Below, piece after piece: positions 23,895-34,786 of a stretch of DNA of 64,000 nt; within the stretch, counting starts at the first letter, position 1; every line of letters begins with the position of its first letter. Origin of the DNA: Perkinsus olseni (lineage: Eukaryota > Perkinsozoa > Perkinsida > Perkinsidae). Location: assembly GCA_013115135.1 (NCBI GenBank), contig JABANP010000006.1, positions 124,001 through 188,000 of the forward strand, written 5' to 3'. The notes below the pieces were generated by a model. That model was not told the DNA's origin, ran no database searches, and worked only from the letters and a program-made list of their open reading frames with translations. The position numbers and the translations under genes are program-made.

Positions 23895-26800
23895 ATGACC
23901 TGTTCTCTAGCCGGGACGGCGACAGCCCTGCTGTTGGCGGTAAGCGGTGCTTCCGCACTTGAATTCCCCGAAGGGTAAGTCGAACGGAGGGTATCTTGAG
24001 GTCGACCGTGAAAGGTATCTTGAGGTTGCCCGTGGTAGATATCTTAAGGTTACTCGTGGTAAATATCCTGAGGTCGACCCGACGCTTACTGAATTCGTAG
24101 CTTTCTCGCGAAGTTTGTTTGCAGGTATGATCCTCATGATTTTCCAGCGAAGATTGGTTGCACAGCCATCGGCATCGATGCGGCCGGTACGGTGGAGGTG
24201 AGGATTTCGAATGCTAGAGAGAACCCTTCTACTTTTGATCGTTGCTTCCTCAGGGGACCGCAATGAGTGGGATGAACGCCGACTGCAGCTCATGCGATAA
24301 CCGGATGGCTTACGTCCCTCCTAAGACGTACCCCAACGACACTGTCCGACAAGTTTTTACCAACCCTGGTGCATTCCCTCGAATGATCACCAGTGGCCGG
24401 GCCGAGTTGTACGAGCCCAAGTTTTACCCCGATTTCAAACCCTTCGAGCCCAAGGGCGAAATAGATCAGCCAGCGATGACTACCTTCGGTTATTGGGAAA
24501 GCACCCTTCCTCTGATGAATGAGGCAGGTCTAGCTTTTGGCGAGTCTAGTTGCGGTGAGTGCTGACGTTCTCGATGTTACTCTGATGTTCACCGTTCTGC
24601 GTGCCAGGTACTATGATGATAAATGAAGCGGAGGGACCCGACTCCGCCTTGCTCGACATTGGCGAGCTCATGAAGATTGCCTTGGAGAGATGCGCAACCG
24701 CTAGATGCGCGGTGGAGTTGATGGGCCAACTCGTTGAGGACTACGGCTTCCTAATCCAACCCTTCGAAGTCAGCTACGGTAATCATCCCGAACCGTCTCA
24801 GGCCGGCTTTCCATCGCTAGAACTCTCAGGTACGCAGGCCGGCGGTGTTAGAGGCCTACGATGACGCTGGCGAGGCTCTGACCATTTCGGACTCTCTTGG
24901 CGAGACCTGGATTTTCCATGTTGCTGGTGGTGCCAAGAACGTCACCAAGTCTGTTTGGGCGGGCCAGAAAGTCCCTGCGGGTCAGATCGCCGTGATCTCT
25001 AATAACTTCATCATTGGCGATCTTCCCTTGGAACCCACTGATGATATCCTTTTCAACCCCAAGATTCGCGAGGCTGCTAAAGCAAAGGGTGAGCGCTGCT
25101 CAGCGTTGTGGCGATATGAATCTGTGGTATTTCGTCAGGTCTGTGGGACGGCGAGGAGCCTTTCAATTGGAACTACGTGGTTGGATTCGATGCCATGACC
25201 TTTCACTCCGGAGAGAAAGAACCTATTCCGGCCTACGGCGCTTTGAGGACCTGGCGTATCTACAACCTGGCCAACCCCAGTCTTGCGATTCCGTTCCAAT
25301 TGGACGTCAGAAAGATGCCTTTCTCGGTGCCCGTGGAGAAGAAGCTGTCCCATAGAGATTTTATGCAGTATTTCAGTAAGCAGGTCATAGCGGATGGCGG
25401 CTCGTGAAATGTGTCTATCGTGAGTGTCTGAGCATCGCTACACCATGGCCATTCCATGGCTATGTCACATAAACATCGTTGCCACATAATGTGATAAGGT
25501 TTTGACCGCTGTATCGAGTTCTAGCTGTATCTGCTCTATGATGTGTTTCTAGCTGTATAGTAGGTTGAACCAAGAAATCGCTCAGTCTTGAATAACGGAG
25601 TCGCTAGGTATTGTGATCCCTTCCAGGTGACTACTACGCGGGAACCGAGTTCGACCTGTCTCAAGGAATGCTGGCCGGCCCTTGGGGTACCCCATATCGT
25701 CTAGAGGGCGGGGAAGCCTTCTTCGGTCAAATCCCTCGAGGAATCTCCATTCCAAGGACAAGTTACTCCTTCTTTCGGACAGCCCAAGTCGAACGTGAAG
25801 GATTCAGTTGGATGGTGAGGGCGATCAGCTCTCGCAGTGCCTTATGTCTTAATGGTGGTTCTCCAGGTTTGCCGTTGACCAGCCAATGACCAGTGTTTAC
25901 TTGCCTTTCCGTGCCGACACGGACTGGAAGGGCGTCGATAAGTCGTACAAGAGGGGATTGCTGCTCGAGTTCGATGACAAGTCAGCTTTCTGGGCTTTCC
26001 AGTTCGTTAGTAATTGGTTGAACATGAACTTCAAGAATATGAGCGAGCAGGTGAGCTCTTTGCGACAGGTTTCTTATGCGGAGGTTTTAGTATATGATAA
26101 ACCGGTTTGGCGCGATATCTTGATACAGCTCATGCATGGCTGTGGTGGGCCATAGAAGGAGTGCTGGACAGTGTGGGGATGCTACTCTTGGTTTGCTCGT
26201 TCTTTTAATTTGAATTGTGCCGATGCTTTTCATTAGTCTTCCTTGTATTTGACGTATGTTCGCATTGTTGTGGTACGTGTATTTGTTTGCTATCTCTCCT
26301 AGGTGGTCTTCCCTATGCGCCAGAAAATGCAGGATTTGGTAGACGTGGAGCTGGCTAAGATGGACGAACTAGCCGCGAATAACGCGACTAAAAAGGGTAT
26401 GTTCCGTACAGCGGATAATCAATCGCCGAACACCGGTCGTTTATTCAGTTGAGAAGGCTCAGCGTAAGCTGCAGAAGCATGTTGTTGATGAGTGGTGGTC
26501 CATGGGGAGGAAGTTGATCGCTATGTATAATGATGGCTACTACAACAGACTCCCCACTAAGGACACCGAGCCTGCCCTTGGCGTCACTTTCGGAGTTCCC
26601 AATTGGTAAGGGTGGCGGTCCACTTATCCGGGCGATTCATCTTCAACGGGACTCGAGTTGGGAAGAATTTTTTTTCGTCGTTTCCTCCTGCTCTTTCACA
26701 TCTACCTGCTGGCGTTCTTTTACAGTGCTGTTCAGGTACGCCCACATGATTGGCTTCACCAATGATATTCATCCGATCTGGGTGTCCCCGGCTGAGAGGC

Positions 26801-27438
26801 CCATCAATCAGCAGTCAACCCCTCCAGAATATGTCGAACCGAAGTACACAATTCCCAAGGTAGGTACAGCGGTGTGAACCAGTCGAGTCCGCTCGGGCGT
26901 CTAGAGGCCTTCGCTTTTTGAAATGATCGTTTTTCGAATCAGGCTTTCAATAAGGAGACAAGCGAGTGGGGCTGCACAGATGTGGAGTCCATTGCGCTCG
27001 ACGGCGGAGACAACGAAAGCATGGGCCAATGTGCCGATCTTGATATTGTTCAGGCTTTACAAAAAACGAAGAAGGAAGTTCTCAAGAGAACGGTGACGGG
27101 TAGGTTTCCCTGCCGTTGAGGAAATGCAAGTGAGCAAGATTGTGTTACTCCTTCAGCTGAGCCACTCGTTCTCAAATCGGTATCGGGTATGAGTTCTTCT
27201 GCATCCGCTACAGCACTTGGTGAGGATTTGGTTACTCCTGGTAGCGGCAGTTCGTGGAAGAGAGATGTAGTTCTTTCCATCAGCTGATGGTCGCCCCGTC
27301 GAACACTTCCGTTGCCAGGTTCTGATCGGTACCTTGTTCACTGTTGTTGGAGTGGCTGCGGGAATGTATGTAGAGAATAGGAGAGCTGCCAAGAGAGGGC
27401 TTGCTGCCAATGATCATTTGCGAGCGCCGCTGATTTGA
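23895..27438 (+). CDS. Family C69 (secernin/PepD-like) dipeptidase, membrane-anchored
   Basis: C69 enzymes are N-terminal-nucleophile dipeptidases. The ATG at 23895 opens a signal peptide (hydrophobic residues about 8-22, ending SALEF). The presumed catalytic cysteine is residue 39 in KIGCTAIGIDA. Exon 3 gives GTAMSGMNADCSSCDNRM, equivalent to the family GS-x-N-x-D block. Further conserved blocks are TTFGYWESTLPLMNEAGLAF, EALTISDSLGETWIFHVAGG, ISNNFIIGDL, WRIYNLANPS, and YLPFRADTDWKG with FQFVSNWLN. Most C69 members stop after this core. Here several further exons lead to a membrane helix IGTLFTVVGVAAGMYV and a short basic tail ending at 27438. I infer a type I membrane protein with a lumenal or extracellular active site. 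There are more than ten exons; the first intron (23975-24124) holds a 24-nt tandem repeat. Confidence 0.85.
23991..24086 (+). repeat. Four 24-nt tandem repeats in a C69 intron
   Basis: Units at 23991, 24015, 24039 and 24063 share TATCTTGAGGT and (C/G)GTGGTA cores with scattered substitutions. The period is exactly 24 nt, so the tract stays open in one frame as an eight-residue repeat, although the intron is entered through an in-frame TAA. Confidence 0.85.
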
Positions 27439-28079
27439 AGAGGCCATCCTTGTGTTTAGCTTACACGAACCCCTGACCTCGCCTCTGGCGTCGAGAACGC
27501 CCTGGGCGGCGGTTGGGGAAACTATACTGGGCATTTTTACTGAAGTTTCCAACACTACCGTTTATGCTTTCCGTTGTCAATGATGAGAACTGGTGACGGA
27601 GCTAAACGTCTCGTGTTTACTCAAATGAGACCAGTGAAGCACCGAGGCTCGGTGGCATTCGATTCCTCTCAGGAGTAGAATCTGCTCTGAGTGGCGAGTC
27701 TTGGGTATATCTCAGTCTTTGTGGAGGGCCTCTGGCCCCCAGAGTCTGGCGAGTTCTGTTGACGAGACTTGACAAGGCTCAGAACGACGCGCGAGTTTCC
27801 TGATGGTGCGTTCATCGCTTTGGATTCGCTGAAGGCACCATCGTCCAGTTCCAATCTCAGCTTTGGTCGGACCGCACTCGAGAAATTCCATCGGTTCTTT
27901 GAAGGGTTACGGTTGTGTTCGGTAGATGATGCAACCAGTAGTTAATTAACATTATACTCATGCGAGTCCGTCCCAACTCCTCTCCATCACAGCGAAGGTC
28001 CCCATGGCTTGGAGACCCGATTCTGAATCCGTTGGCGGTCACAGAAGCAGCAGGGATGGCGCAGTTAGGGTATTCTGAC
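27439..28079. other. Intergenic, no clear gene
   Basis: This is the 3' flank of the C69 gene. Short open frames on both strands have no recognisable motifs. Confidence 0.4.
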
Positions 28080-28721
28080 AACATCAAGAAATCAAGGAGC
28101 CCCGCTCGGAGCAGTCGCGAAGGGGCGAGATTTTCAACTCAGTGGGAGCCGGGATCGCGCAACGGAAAATAATTGAGGTGAGCTGCGACATCAGTCGTCG
28201 CCTACTATTTCATTTTTGTCCGTGATGTTCCGCGGAGTGAAAAACATCTCGCTATGTGACAGTGTTCTCCCGTTATCAGGCTGAGGCATCCGCTCGGCGG
28301 AGGCGGCGACATCAGGGCTGTTACTCTGCATGCGGTGCGAGGAAACACAGGAAAGAACGGAGGCTAAAGACACAGAAGGCCGTCGGCGAGCGTCGCGGTA
28401 TGGAGTCGCCGTAGTAAGTCGTTCAGCTTCCTTTTTTTCTTGACACAGGCCCCAAACAGCGCCCGACTCGTTGTTGAGGCGACATCGAGAGTCGCCTATA
28501 CAGGCTTTGCTTCCACAAGGATACTGGCCCCCCATTAATTCAACGGAGTGGCTCGACATCGCCACCGTGCACCCTTTCGAGACCTGTCAGGTTGGTTCCC
28601 GAATGGACCTTCCCGATCCTCAACTTTCGTCTGATCAGATGCTAATGCGAGCCCAAGCGCGTGGCGATGCATATCGCGGCTTCCCTCCGAATCCCTTCGA
28701 TTACCGAACGGTGGGTTATTG
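28080..28721 (+). CDS. Hypothetical protein, at least two exons
   Basis: I do not recognise a family. An exon ending at about 28172 reads IKEPRSEQSRRGEIFNSVGA and stops at a good donor (GAG/GTGAGC). A downstream exon after CAG at about 28450 stays open to a stop at 28721 and reads LLPQGYWPP, STEWLDIATVHPFETC, and GFPPNPFDYRTVGY at the end. The phase between the two exons is not satisfied by the simplest splice, so another small exon or a different acceptor is needed. No membrane segment or signal peptide is seen. Confidence 0.3.
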
Positions 28722-29263
28722 AACTCCCAGAGCGTCAATCGGGAGTGCCTGCTCGGGACGGCTTCCTGTCCTCACCCAGTAGACACCGATATTGGTCAGG
28801 TCGCCACTGACGACGGGAAGTATCGCGGGGGTGTTTGTCGGCCAACTTGGGACAGGACCAACCCAGAGAGCGTTCTCAACGTCAACTATCGTCAAAAACG
28901 CCAACGCGGTGAGACCCGCGATGCACCGCCCCAGAACAGCGGATGATTGACGCCTCAGATCGGAAGAGCCGATTAGACGGTCGCGCCGGTCGTTGGCCGT
29001 ATCGGACAAATTAGAGCATTGGATGTAACCTGTTCAACTGATGTTAATACGAGCTCACTCGATTCCCTCCTGCTTTGAGTTCGGGGACGTAGTTGAGATA
29101 GCAGCGGCGCAGACTACTAAGTCCCGCCACCCCAGAAACGTCGTGGCACCGCGACAACTCGGGTACAACTGCTGTTGTTCCATCGCCATTAACCCGTCAT
29201 ATCGATTCGCCCCGAATGCGGTATTATACGCTTGACCATTGCAGATGAGTACTGAGGGATAGT

Positions 29264-29868
29264 CGGGCTGTTCAGTAAAAGGCCAACAAGCCAGTCCCAG
29301 GATCGATCTTCAGAATCGATTTTGAAGATCAGTCCCGAAAACGTGTTCAGGGAACTCGGTCCTGAAATTCTTCAGGACTGATCCCGGGATCGATCTCGAA
29401 CACTGTTCATAAAACACGATCTTGGAACCTAATCCTGGGATCAATCCCAGGACCCTCGTTTATGCATAACTTGCGCCCACTCGATAACTTGAAATGTCTC
29501 ACTGCCATCCACGGCCATCTCAAATTGTACACAAGCATACATAAGTCCCGGAGTTCACTAGGCGGGGATCGAACCTGGGCCATTCGCTTAGTACATGCGA
29601 ATCATCCTTGTGAGGTATGCTGTGACTTTGCGTAATTTAGTGTTGTTTCGCGCGCCACAGAACCCCCAGGATCGGTGTCTACCAATCCTGAAAAATTGGG
29701 TCCCAGGACCGGTCCTAGGATCGGTCCTGTGCTCCTCTGAACGCATTCACGATCAACCCGGGGATTGATCCTGGAACTGCTCCCAGGATCGATTGACTGA
29801 ACAGAAAAAGGCTTCGCTCGATCCTGGGATTGATCCCCAGTCCCGGGATCGATTTACTGAACAGCCCG
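29264..29868. mobile_element. 605-bp terminal-inverted-repeat element (MITE-like) built of GATCGAT palindromes
   Basis: The left end CGGGCTGTTCAGTAAA (29264-29279) and right end TTTACTGAACAGCCCG (29853-29868) are perfect 16-bp inverted repeats, flanked on both sides by AGT (29261-29263 and 29869-29871), a possible 3-bp target duplication. The interior has no coding capacity. It is made of repeated GGGATCGAT, GGATTGATCC and CCCAGGATCGAT palindromes, plus internal partial copies of the end sequence near 29400 (CTGTTCATAAA) and 29793 (GACTGAACAG). This suggests nested insertions or repeated expansion of one foldback family. Confidence 0.8.
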
Positions 29869-30256
29869 AGTAACTCAACGCGTTGTTAGTGAACCACGTG
29901 AAAAGCATCTTTAAGATGTTACAACCACCAACCAATGCTAAGAGAGCAGAAGGTGTCATAAGACAAGAAAAAGCCTTGTAGGCGACATTTATCTCCTCTA
30001 GCTCGCTCCTCTCGTGAGAACTGGAGACCGAGCTCCAAAAGTAGCCTGCCATTTTCCATAGGACTGTTTTTTCGAAACCGCGATATATACAAATCTATCA
30101 ACTCCAGCGCGGAAGAGGTGTGGACGGATCGCTGGTACGTAGTTCTGTAGTTGACGTTGACTAAGACGAGCATAATGATGGGGGACCTCGAGTACTATCA
30201 ACAATGAAAAGGGAAAGATCGCTATTGCTCCAGCATAAGTGATAACGTGACAGTTA

Positions 30257-31507
30257 TCAAGATCGCTTCCCACGTCTCCGGGAGTAGGGTTGGACAGAAA
30301 TACTCCTACCCCTTATCTGATGCCAAGACCGATACATCAGGCATTTGGCGTAGCTTTCGGGCGAGAGGAAGGTACAGAAGCCGAAGCCTCGGGAAGCTCC
30401 AGTCATATTGTTCCTCTTCACTACGCAGTCGATAACGTCACCAAATTGCGAGAAATACACGAGTAGGTCTTCAGCTCGCGTTTGCGCATCGAGGCCACCA
30501 ACAAACACCTTATGCGACGGCGCTTGTTTGCCTCCTGCGGATAATGGCCCCAACCTCGCCCGAGGGGAGCTGCTCACGTTCGGTTCGCATTCACGAACAC
30601 TAGACCCTCCTGCTGGACCTGGCGGGATCAAGTTGTCTGTAATATCCAGAGCGTCATCCGTTTCCTCCGGAGCACAGAAATCCACCTGCTTGCCGTCTTG
30701 GTCAAACCATTTTGGTCTGTACTTTTCCGGCATCTTCACCACAGGAGAGTTCTTGTAGTGATTTCGGTTGGCCTGGGCACCCTGCACCCGTGCCCAGCAC
30801 GCTGTCCATTCCACAGTGGGCGTGTTGAACCGATCAATACACTCGCGGGCCTTGGTAGGACTACGGAAATTGATGAAGCAATAGCCAGCATTCTGAAGGG
30901 TTCTGAAATTTATCGGCGAATAAAAGAAATCGATGTCCTGTCCCAGAATGAGCCCGTCAGGGACTAGCATAGTATCGATAATATCCTGCTGGGAGAGATG
31001 ACGAGGGAAATGACGGATCATCACGGTGGTCTTCTCCTCATCATCTTCCACAGCAACCGCTGCCTCCAATTCAGCTTGGCGGGCATCCTCGTGCACAGAG
31101 AGGGGCCCGCCACCATACTGCTGGTTTGGGAAGTCGACAATTTCAGCATTCAATATGTTGTCTCCGCTCCCTAGATCACCACTCAGTCTAGCCAGGTCCA
31201 CCATGGCGGACGATGCAAACGCGGTTGCAGATGGCTCTTCTTCCTCGAACAGCTCCTCAGGGACCATGGAGTCGAATACAGCGTCCAGTGGCGCGGACAG
31301 AAGATGCTGGGTCGGCTCAGCCTGGCACTTCTCTGTCGATGAGCCGGCGGCCGCTGTGATCCAGTGATGATCTGCAAACCTATGTTTGCGCTCGAGGTCG
31401 TGGACATCGGGCTCAGAAGATACTCGGATCAACCCGGACGAGCTGAAAGACGACACGATAACCGAGGCCAGCACACTACGGAACGGAACTTCAGCTGCGG
31501 CAGTCAC
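30257..31507 (-). CDS. Mei2-like RNA-binding protein A (Mei2-type RRM plus canonical RRM)
   Basis: Mei2-family proteins bind RNA through an unusual C-terminal RRM. The middle of this protein matches that domain: TTVMIRHFPRHLSQQDI, DFFYSPINFRTLQNAGYCF and INF, then WARVQGAQANRNHYKNSPVV. A second ordinary RRM follows, with KVFVGGLDA (RNP2) and SRGFGFCTF (RNP1), and the end is basic. Mei2-type domains usually lie last, so the order is unusual. The frame is open from 31507, but the first in-frame ATG is at 31267. An upstream spliced exon may supply the true start. No intron is needed within at least 1 kb, in contrast to the neighbouring genes. It is a paralogue of the gene at 33620-34786, separated from it by the methyltransferase-like gene. 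Confidence 0.85.
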   Translation of the reverse strand: MTAAAEVPFRSVLASVIVSSFSSSGLIRVSSEPDVHDLERKHRFADHHWITAAAGSSTEKCQAEPTQHLLSAPLDAVFDSMVPEELFEEEEPSATAFASSAMVDLARLSGDLGSGDNILNAEIVDFPNQQYGGGPLSVHEDARQAELEAAVAVEDDEEKTTVMIRHFPRHLSQQDIIDTMLVPDGLILGQDIDFFYSPINFRTLQNAGYCFINFRSPTKARECIDRFNTPTVEWTACWARVQGAQANRNHYKNSPVVKMPEKYRPKWFDQDGKQVDFCAPEETDDALDITDNLIPPGPAGGSSVRECEPNVSSSPRARLGPLSAGGKQAPSHKVFVGGLDAQTRAEDLLVYFSQFGDVIDCVVKRNNMTGASRGFGFCTFLSPESYAKCLMYRSWHQIRGRSISVQPYSRRRGKRS

Positions 31508-31795
31508 TACCCATGCATAGTTCCGTTTTGCTCAACTTTTTCCCCACTCCCACCAGGCTGTTGACGCTGCTCCGGCTCGAACTGCAGGAAGGTATCCCTA
31601 AGCGTGACTCGGACACCAAATCTTTTGCCGAGACGGGATATTCTGCCTCTCGGGGACGTTGGAGCCGACGCCGATACCAGCGGCAAGCATTTCTTGCCGA
31701 AGTTCAGGTCGGGAGATTTGTTAGACACCTCCGAACAACAGGGCGTAGTGCAAGCGCTGGGGAGGAATACCGCTTGCGGGCGTTCAATAGCTTCT

Positions 31796-32926
31796 TTAGA
31801 AGGCTCGACTGACATTGGTGGTGGGGCCACACCAGGTCGAAAATGGGAACTGCAAGAAGCCGGTCCGGTGCAGGGCCGCCAAGCATGAGGAAAAAACGAA
31901 CAACGCGACACGAAATGGCCAAGGTAATTTACACACCATGTCACCTAACAAGAATGCCATGCCGAGTTTAGTGCTGCATTCGCTCTGACGAAGACAATTA
32001 TCCTTCGAGGACACACCAAGGATCACCTTGGCAAAGTCGTGCAGCAGGCCGAGACCGGCCGCCCGGGCATCGGCCCACCGGAGGTCTTTAGGAGCCTGCA
32101 TGTTCATATAAGCGTCATCACTGGTCGACCAGTAAGGGTGATAAGTTTTCATAATATTCTTTTGATGTCGTCTGTATTTTCCGGGAGTAGAATTGACGTC
32201 GTCCAAAGCACCGAAGCGAACCTTCGACTTTATGGTTGCCCACAAGTCATGCTGGGGTTGAAGCTTTGGCCCATCGATCACCACACCCACAGTCTCGCCA
32301 GGAGAGAGTCTATCGAGAATACGCGGTACTTCAACCATCGCATCACCGTTGACCAATTCGATGCTAGGAGCGAGCTGGCGGAGGGCATGCTCAACTTCCG
32401 CAATGGGCTCGAACTCGACACTGATGACATGAAAGCCGAGCTGGTGGTAGGCCAAAGCCGATGCACCTCCGCGTCGCCCCGATTCGATGATAGTAGTGAC
32501 GCCCAATGCCCTGGCTAGGGCAGCTACCGGCAGCAGTTTCAGAGGTGGTGTGTTCCCCCAGAGGCATGGAGAACCGGGTGAAGCGGGTTCATACTTGAAA
32601 CCGTACGATGTGGTGACCTGGTCTCGGCTGCAGCCATCAGTCACGAACTTGAACTCGCCGTCGTAGAGATGAGATGCACTCGCATAGTCTCTGGCCACAA
32701 TGTTGCGCATGAACACACCAAAACGATTGTTCTGATGCTTGTAGTCGGATTCCGCAGTACACATGCCGCCAAGCTGATCACCGTAGCCGTGCTCTTCAGG
32801 GTAACTGCCGAGGGGTGGCTGTTGATACCAAGGCGCCTTGAGGGTTAATCGGCCAACCAGGACTACGAGTAAGAACCCCAGAAAGAGAGGCAGGACCCAG
32901 CGATTCGAAGGTGGCCCGATTGACAT
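31796..32926 (-). CDS. Membrane-anchored protein with SAM-methyltransferase-like fold
   Basis: The ATG at 32926 is followed by a hydrophobic anchor (about residues 10-28, VLPLFLGFLLVVLVG), so this is probably a type II membrane protein. The lumenal part has a Rossmann-like methyltransferase signature: TTIIESGRRGGASALAYHQL (motif I), FHVISVEFEP with an acidic residue after strand 2, IELVNGDAMVEV, and VGVVIDGPK (motif IV-like). I do not recognise a specific substrate class. The last 70 residues turn hydrophobic and may be read-through of an intron: a GT donor follows the SECSTKLGMAFLLGDMV segment near 31940, so the true 3' end may differ. It lies between two paralogous Mei2-like genes on the same strand. 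Confidence 0.6.
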   Translation of the reverse strand: MSIGPPSNRWVLPLFLGFLLVVLVGRLTLKAPWYQQPPLGSYPEEHGYGDQLGGMCTAESDYKHQNNRFGVFMRNIVARDYASASHLYDGEFKFVTDGCSRDQVTTSYGFKYEPASPGSPCLWGNTPPLKLLPVAALARALGVTTIIESGRRGGASALAYHQLGFHVISVEFEPIAEVEHALRQLAPSIELVNGDAMVEVPRILDRLSPGETVGVVIDGPKLQPQHDLWATIKSKVRFGALDDVNSTPGKYRRHQKNIMKTYHPYWSTSDDAYMNMQAPKDLRWADARAAGLGLLHDFAKVILGVSSKDNCLRQSECSTKLGMAFLLGDMVCKLPWPFRVALFVFSSCLAALHRTGFLQFPFSTWCGPTTNVSRAF

Positions 32927-33619
32927 CCAGCGAGGGAAACAGACTTAGGTCGATGAATGCTGCAGCATAGCGATTGATGCCAAGAATAACTCGTCATCAA
33001 CTCAAGGACCGGAGTCTGGAGCGGGAAAGCTACTTACATTGTGACGTCGGCCGTAGCGTGGCTTAAGATTAACTAGATACAATAAGAAGCCTCATTGCGG
33101 CCTGCTCCAGCCGCTTTGTTGATGACGACTCGGCTCAAGGGCCGAAAATCTCGAAGCTGAAGTACGTGATAAATGCCATCCGGCGTGCTCCAATACGGAA
33201 AAACGAGCAAAAAAATACAACGACCACAATAAGTATGTTGCCGCGCATAAGACCATCCTGCAGCCAAGAAATCACGTGATTCCGCATCACGTAAGAGCGC
33301 GACAGCAAGCCTGCGAGCTTGGCTTTTAAGTACTTGTCATCGCAAGCAGCAGCAGCAACAATAATAATAACAATGACACTTCGAAAGAAAATATGAGAAA
33401 ATATACTACGTATTTCACGTGTGAATGAAAAGTGAAAAAATCCTGGCAAAGCCCCCAGCTATCGGAGGCATACTGAAGAAGACGTTGTCAGAGGTAGACG
33501 AAAATACCCAGAATTATTTTCTGGCCTCAAGTAGTCTACCAACCAGGAAAAAGGACGAAAACCAATATGAGATGAAGAAAGAAGAAGTGCAATTATACAT
33601 CTTAAAAAAGCCCCGGACT

Positions 33620-34786
33620 TCAATCCATGCCGACTTGCGGCAGGCTTCGACGATGATCTCCGCGTTTACGGCGAACGAAGGGCCGAACCGACACACTATA
33701 GCCGCCGATAAGGTGACTTGACGACTCCGACAGACAAAGCGCGGCGCCCTCAGGGTTTCGGAATGTGCAGAATCCATACCCACGGGGGGTACCATTGTGA
33801 GAATCCCGTTTGATGACACATGAGCTTAACCCGCCGTACTTGGAAAAATATCGCACCAAGTCGGCCTCAGTGGTCATCGGTCCCAGGCCCCCGACAAATA
33901 TCTTTCCTGCAACCTGAGTTCTTCCCTGCAGAGAGTCTTCGCTACCGATACCAGACTCAGAGTGGACCTGTCGTTCCGCCGCGGCCAATAACAACGATAG
34001 CAGCTGAGCAGGAACAGTATCGCCAGACAAATCCGGCAGACCTGCGGTGATGGTCTCTGACGACGACCTTTTCACTATCGGGTCGTGTACCTCCATCGGC
34101 TCCGCTTCCGAAGAAGAGGAAGCACCACCACAATAGGATAGAACCGAGACTTCGGAGCCATCGGCGGCGTAGAGCTTGGGCGTGAAGGCATCAGCCATGA
34201 AGATCACCGGGGACTTTTTGTAGTGATTCACGTTACCATCTATGCCCTGTATCCTAGCCCACATTGTGGAGTACTTCGTCCCGGCGTCGAAGAGGGTGCG
34301 GAAGTCTTGTGCCATATTAGCGGAGACGAAATTGATGAAGCAATAGCCCGCATTTTTGAGGGTTCTGAAGTTGATGGGCGCATAAAAGAAATTGATGTGT
34401 CTGCCAACCAGCACCCCTGCCGGCTCGAGAATGGTTCGCAAGATTCCTTCTTGAGACAGCTCGCGCTCGATATCTCGTAGCATGACCGTAGTAAACTCCG
34501 ATGCAGAAATGCCTCCTGAGCAGAAGGGCCCTGGTGAGGAGGAAGGGTCAGCCACCTCACTCAGCAAATGAGCGTTGACGTCTTCAACTCGAATCGTTGG
34601 CAGTAGACACAAAGGGGGTGTCGATCCTTGAGGATGATCACCGAGAAGACCAGCAGAGGTATCCTTGAGGAAACAGGCTAGAGGAAGCTCGGAAGTTGGC
34701 TTCTCCTCATCGCCATTCCGGGGATCATTCTCTCCTTCAGGCTTCGAGGTTTCGCTTGGAGAGTAGTAGAGAGTATCACTAACCAT
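33620..34786 (-). CDS. Mei2-like RNA-binding protein B
   Basis: Intron-free 388-residue protein starting at ATG 34786. After an acidic, Pro/Ser-rich leader of about 120 residues comes a Mei2-type RRM (FTTVMLRDIERELSQEG, FFYAPINFRTLKNAGYCFIN, WARIQGIDGNVNHYKKSPV). A canonical RRM follows (KIFVGGLGPM as RNP2, PRGYGFCTF as RNP1), and the protein ends with RRKRG and a short basic tail. Domain order and motif wording match gene A, so the two are duplicates. Their leaders and linkers have diverged, so the duplication is not recent. The role is probably RNA binding in post-transcriptional regulation; the targets are unknown. Confidence 0.88.
   Translation of the reverse strand: MVSDTLYYSPSETSKPEGENDPRNGDEEKPTSELPLACFLKDTSAGLLGDHPQGSTPPLCLLPTIRVEDVNAHLLSEVADPSSSPGPFCSGGISASEFTTVMLRDIERELSQEGILRTILEPAGVLVGRHINFFYAPINFRTLKNAGYCFINFVSANMAQDFRTLFDAGTKYSTMWARIQGIDGNVNHYKKSPVIFMADAFTPKLYAADGSEVSVLSYCGGASSSSEAEPMEVHDPIVKRSSSETITAGLPDLSGDTVPAQLLSLLLAAAERQVHSESGIGSEDSLQGRTQVAGKIFVGGLGPMTTEADLVRYFSKYGGLSSCVIKRDSHNGTPRGYGFCTFRNPEGAALCLSESSSHLIGGYSVSVRPFVRRKRGDHRRSLPQVGMD

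Noticed and set aside
23947..24201. Plus-strand frame with YLEV repeats as a separate small protein.
   Set aside because: It lies within the first intron of the C69 gene and its downstream part is an out-of-frame reading of a conserved exon.
26584..27555. Several minus-strand open frames.
   Set aside because: They are antisense to C-terminal exons of the C69 gene and have no motif of their own.
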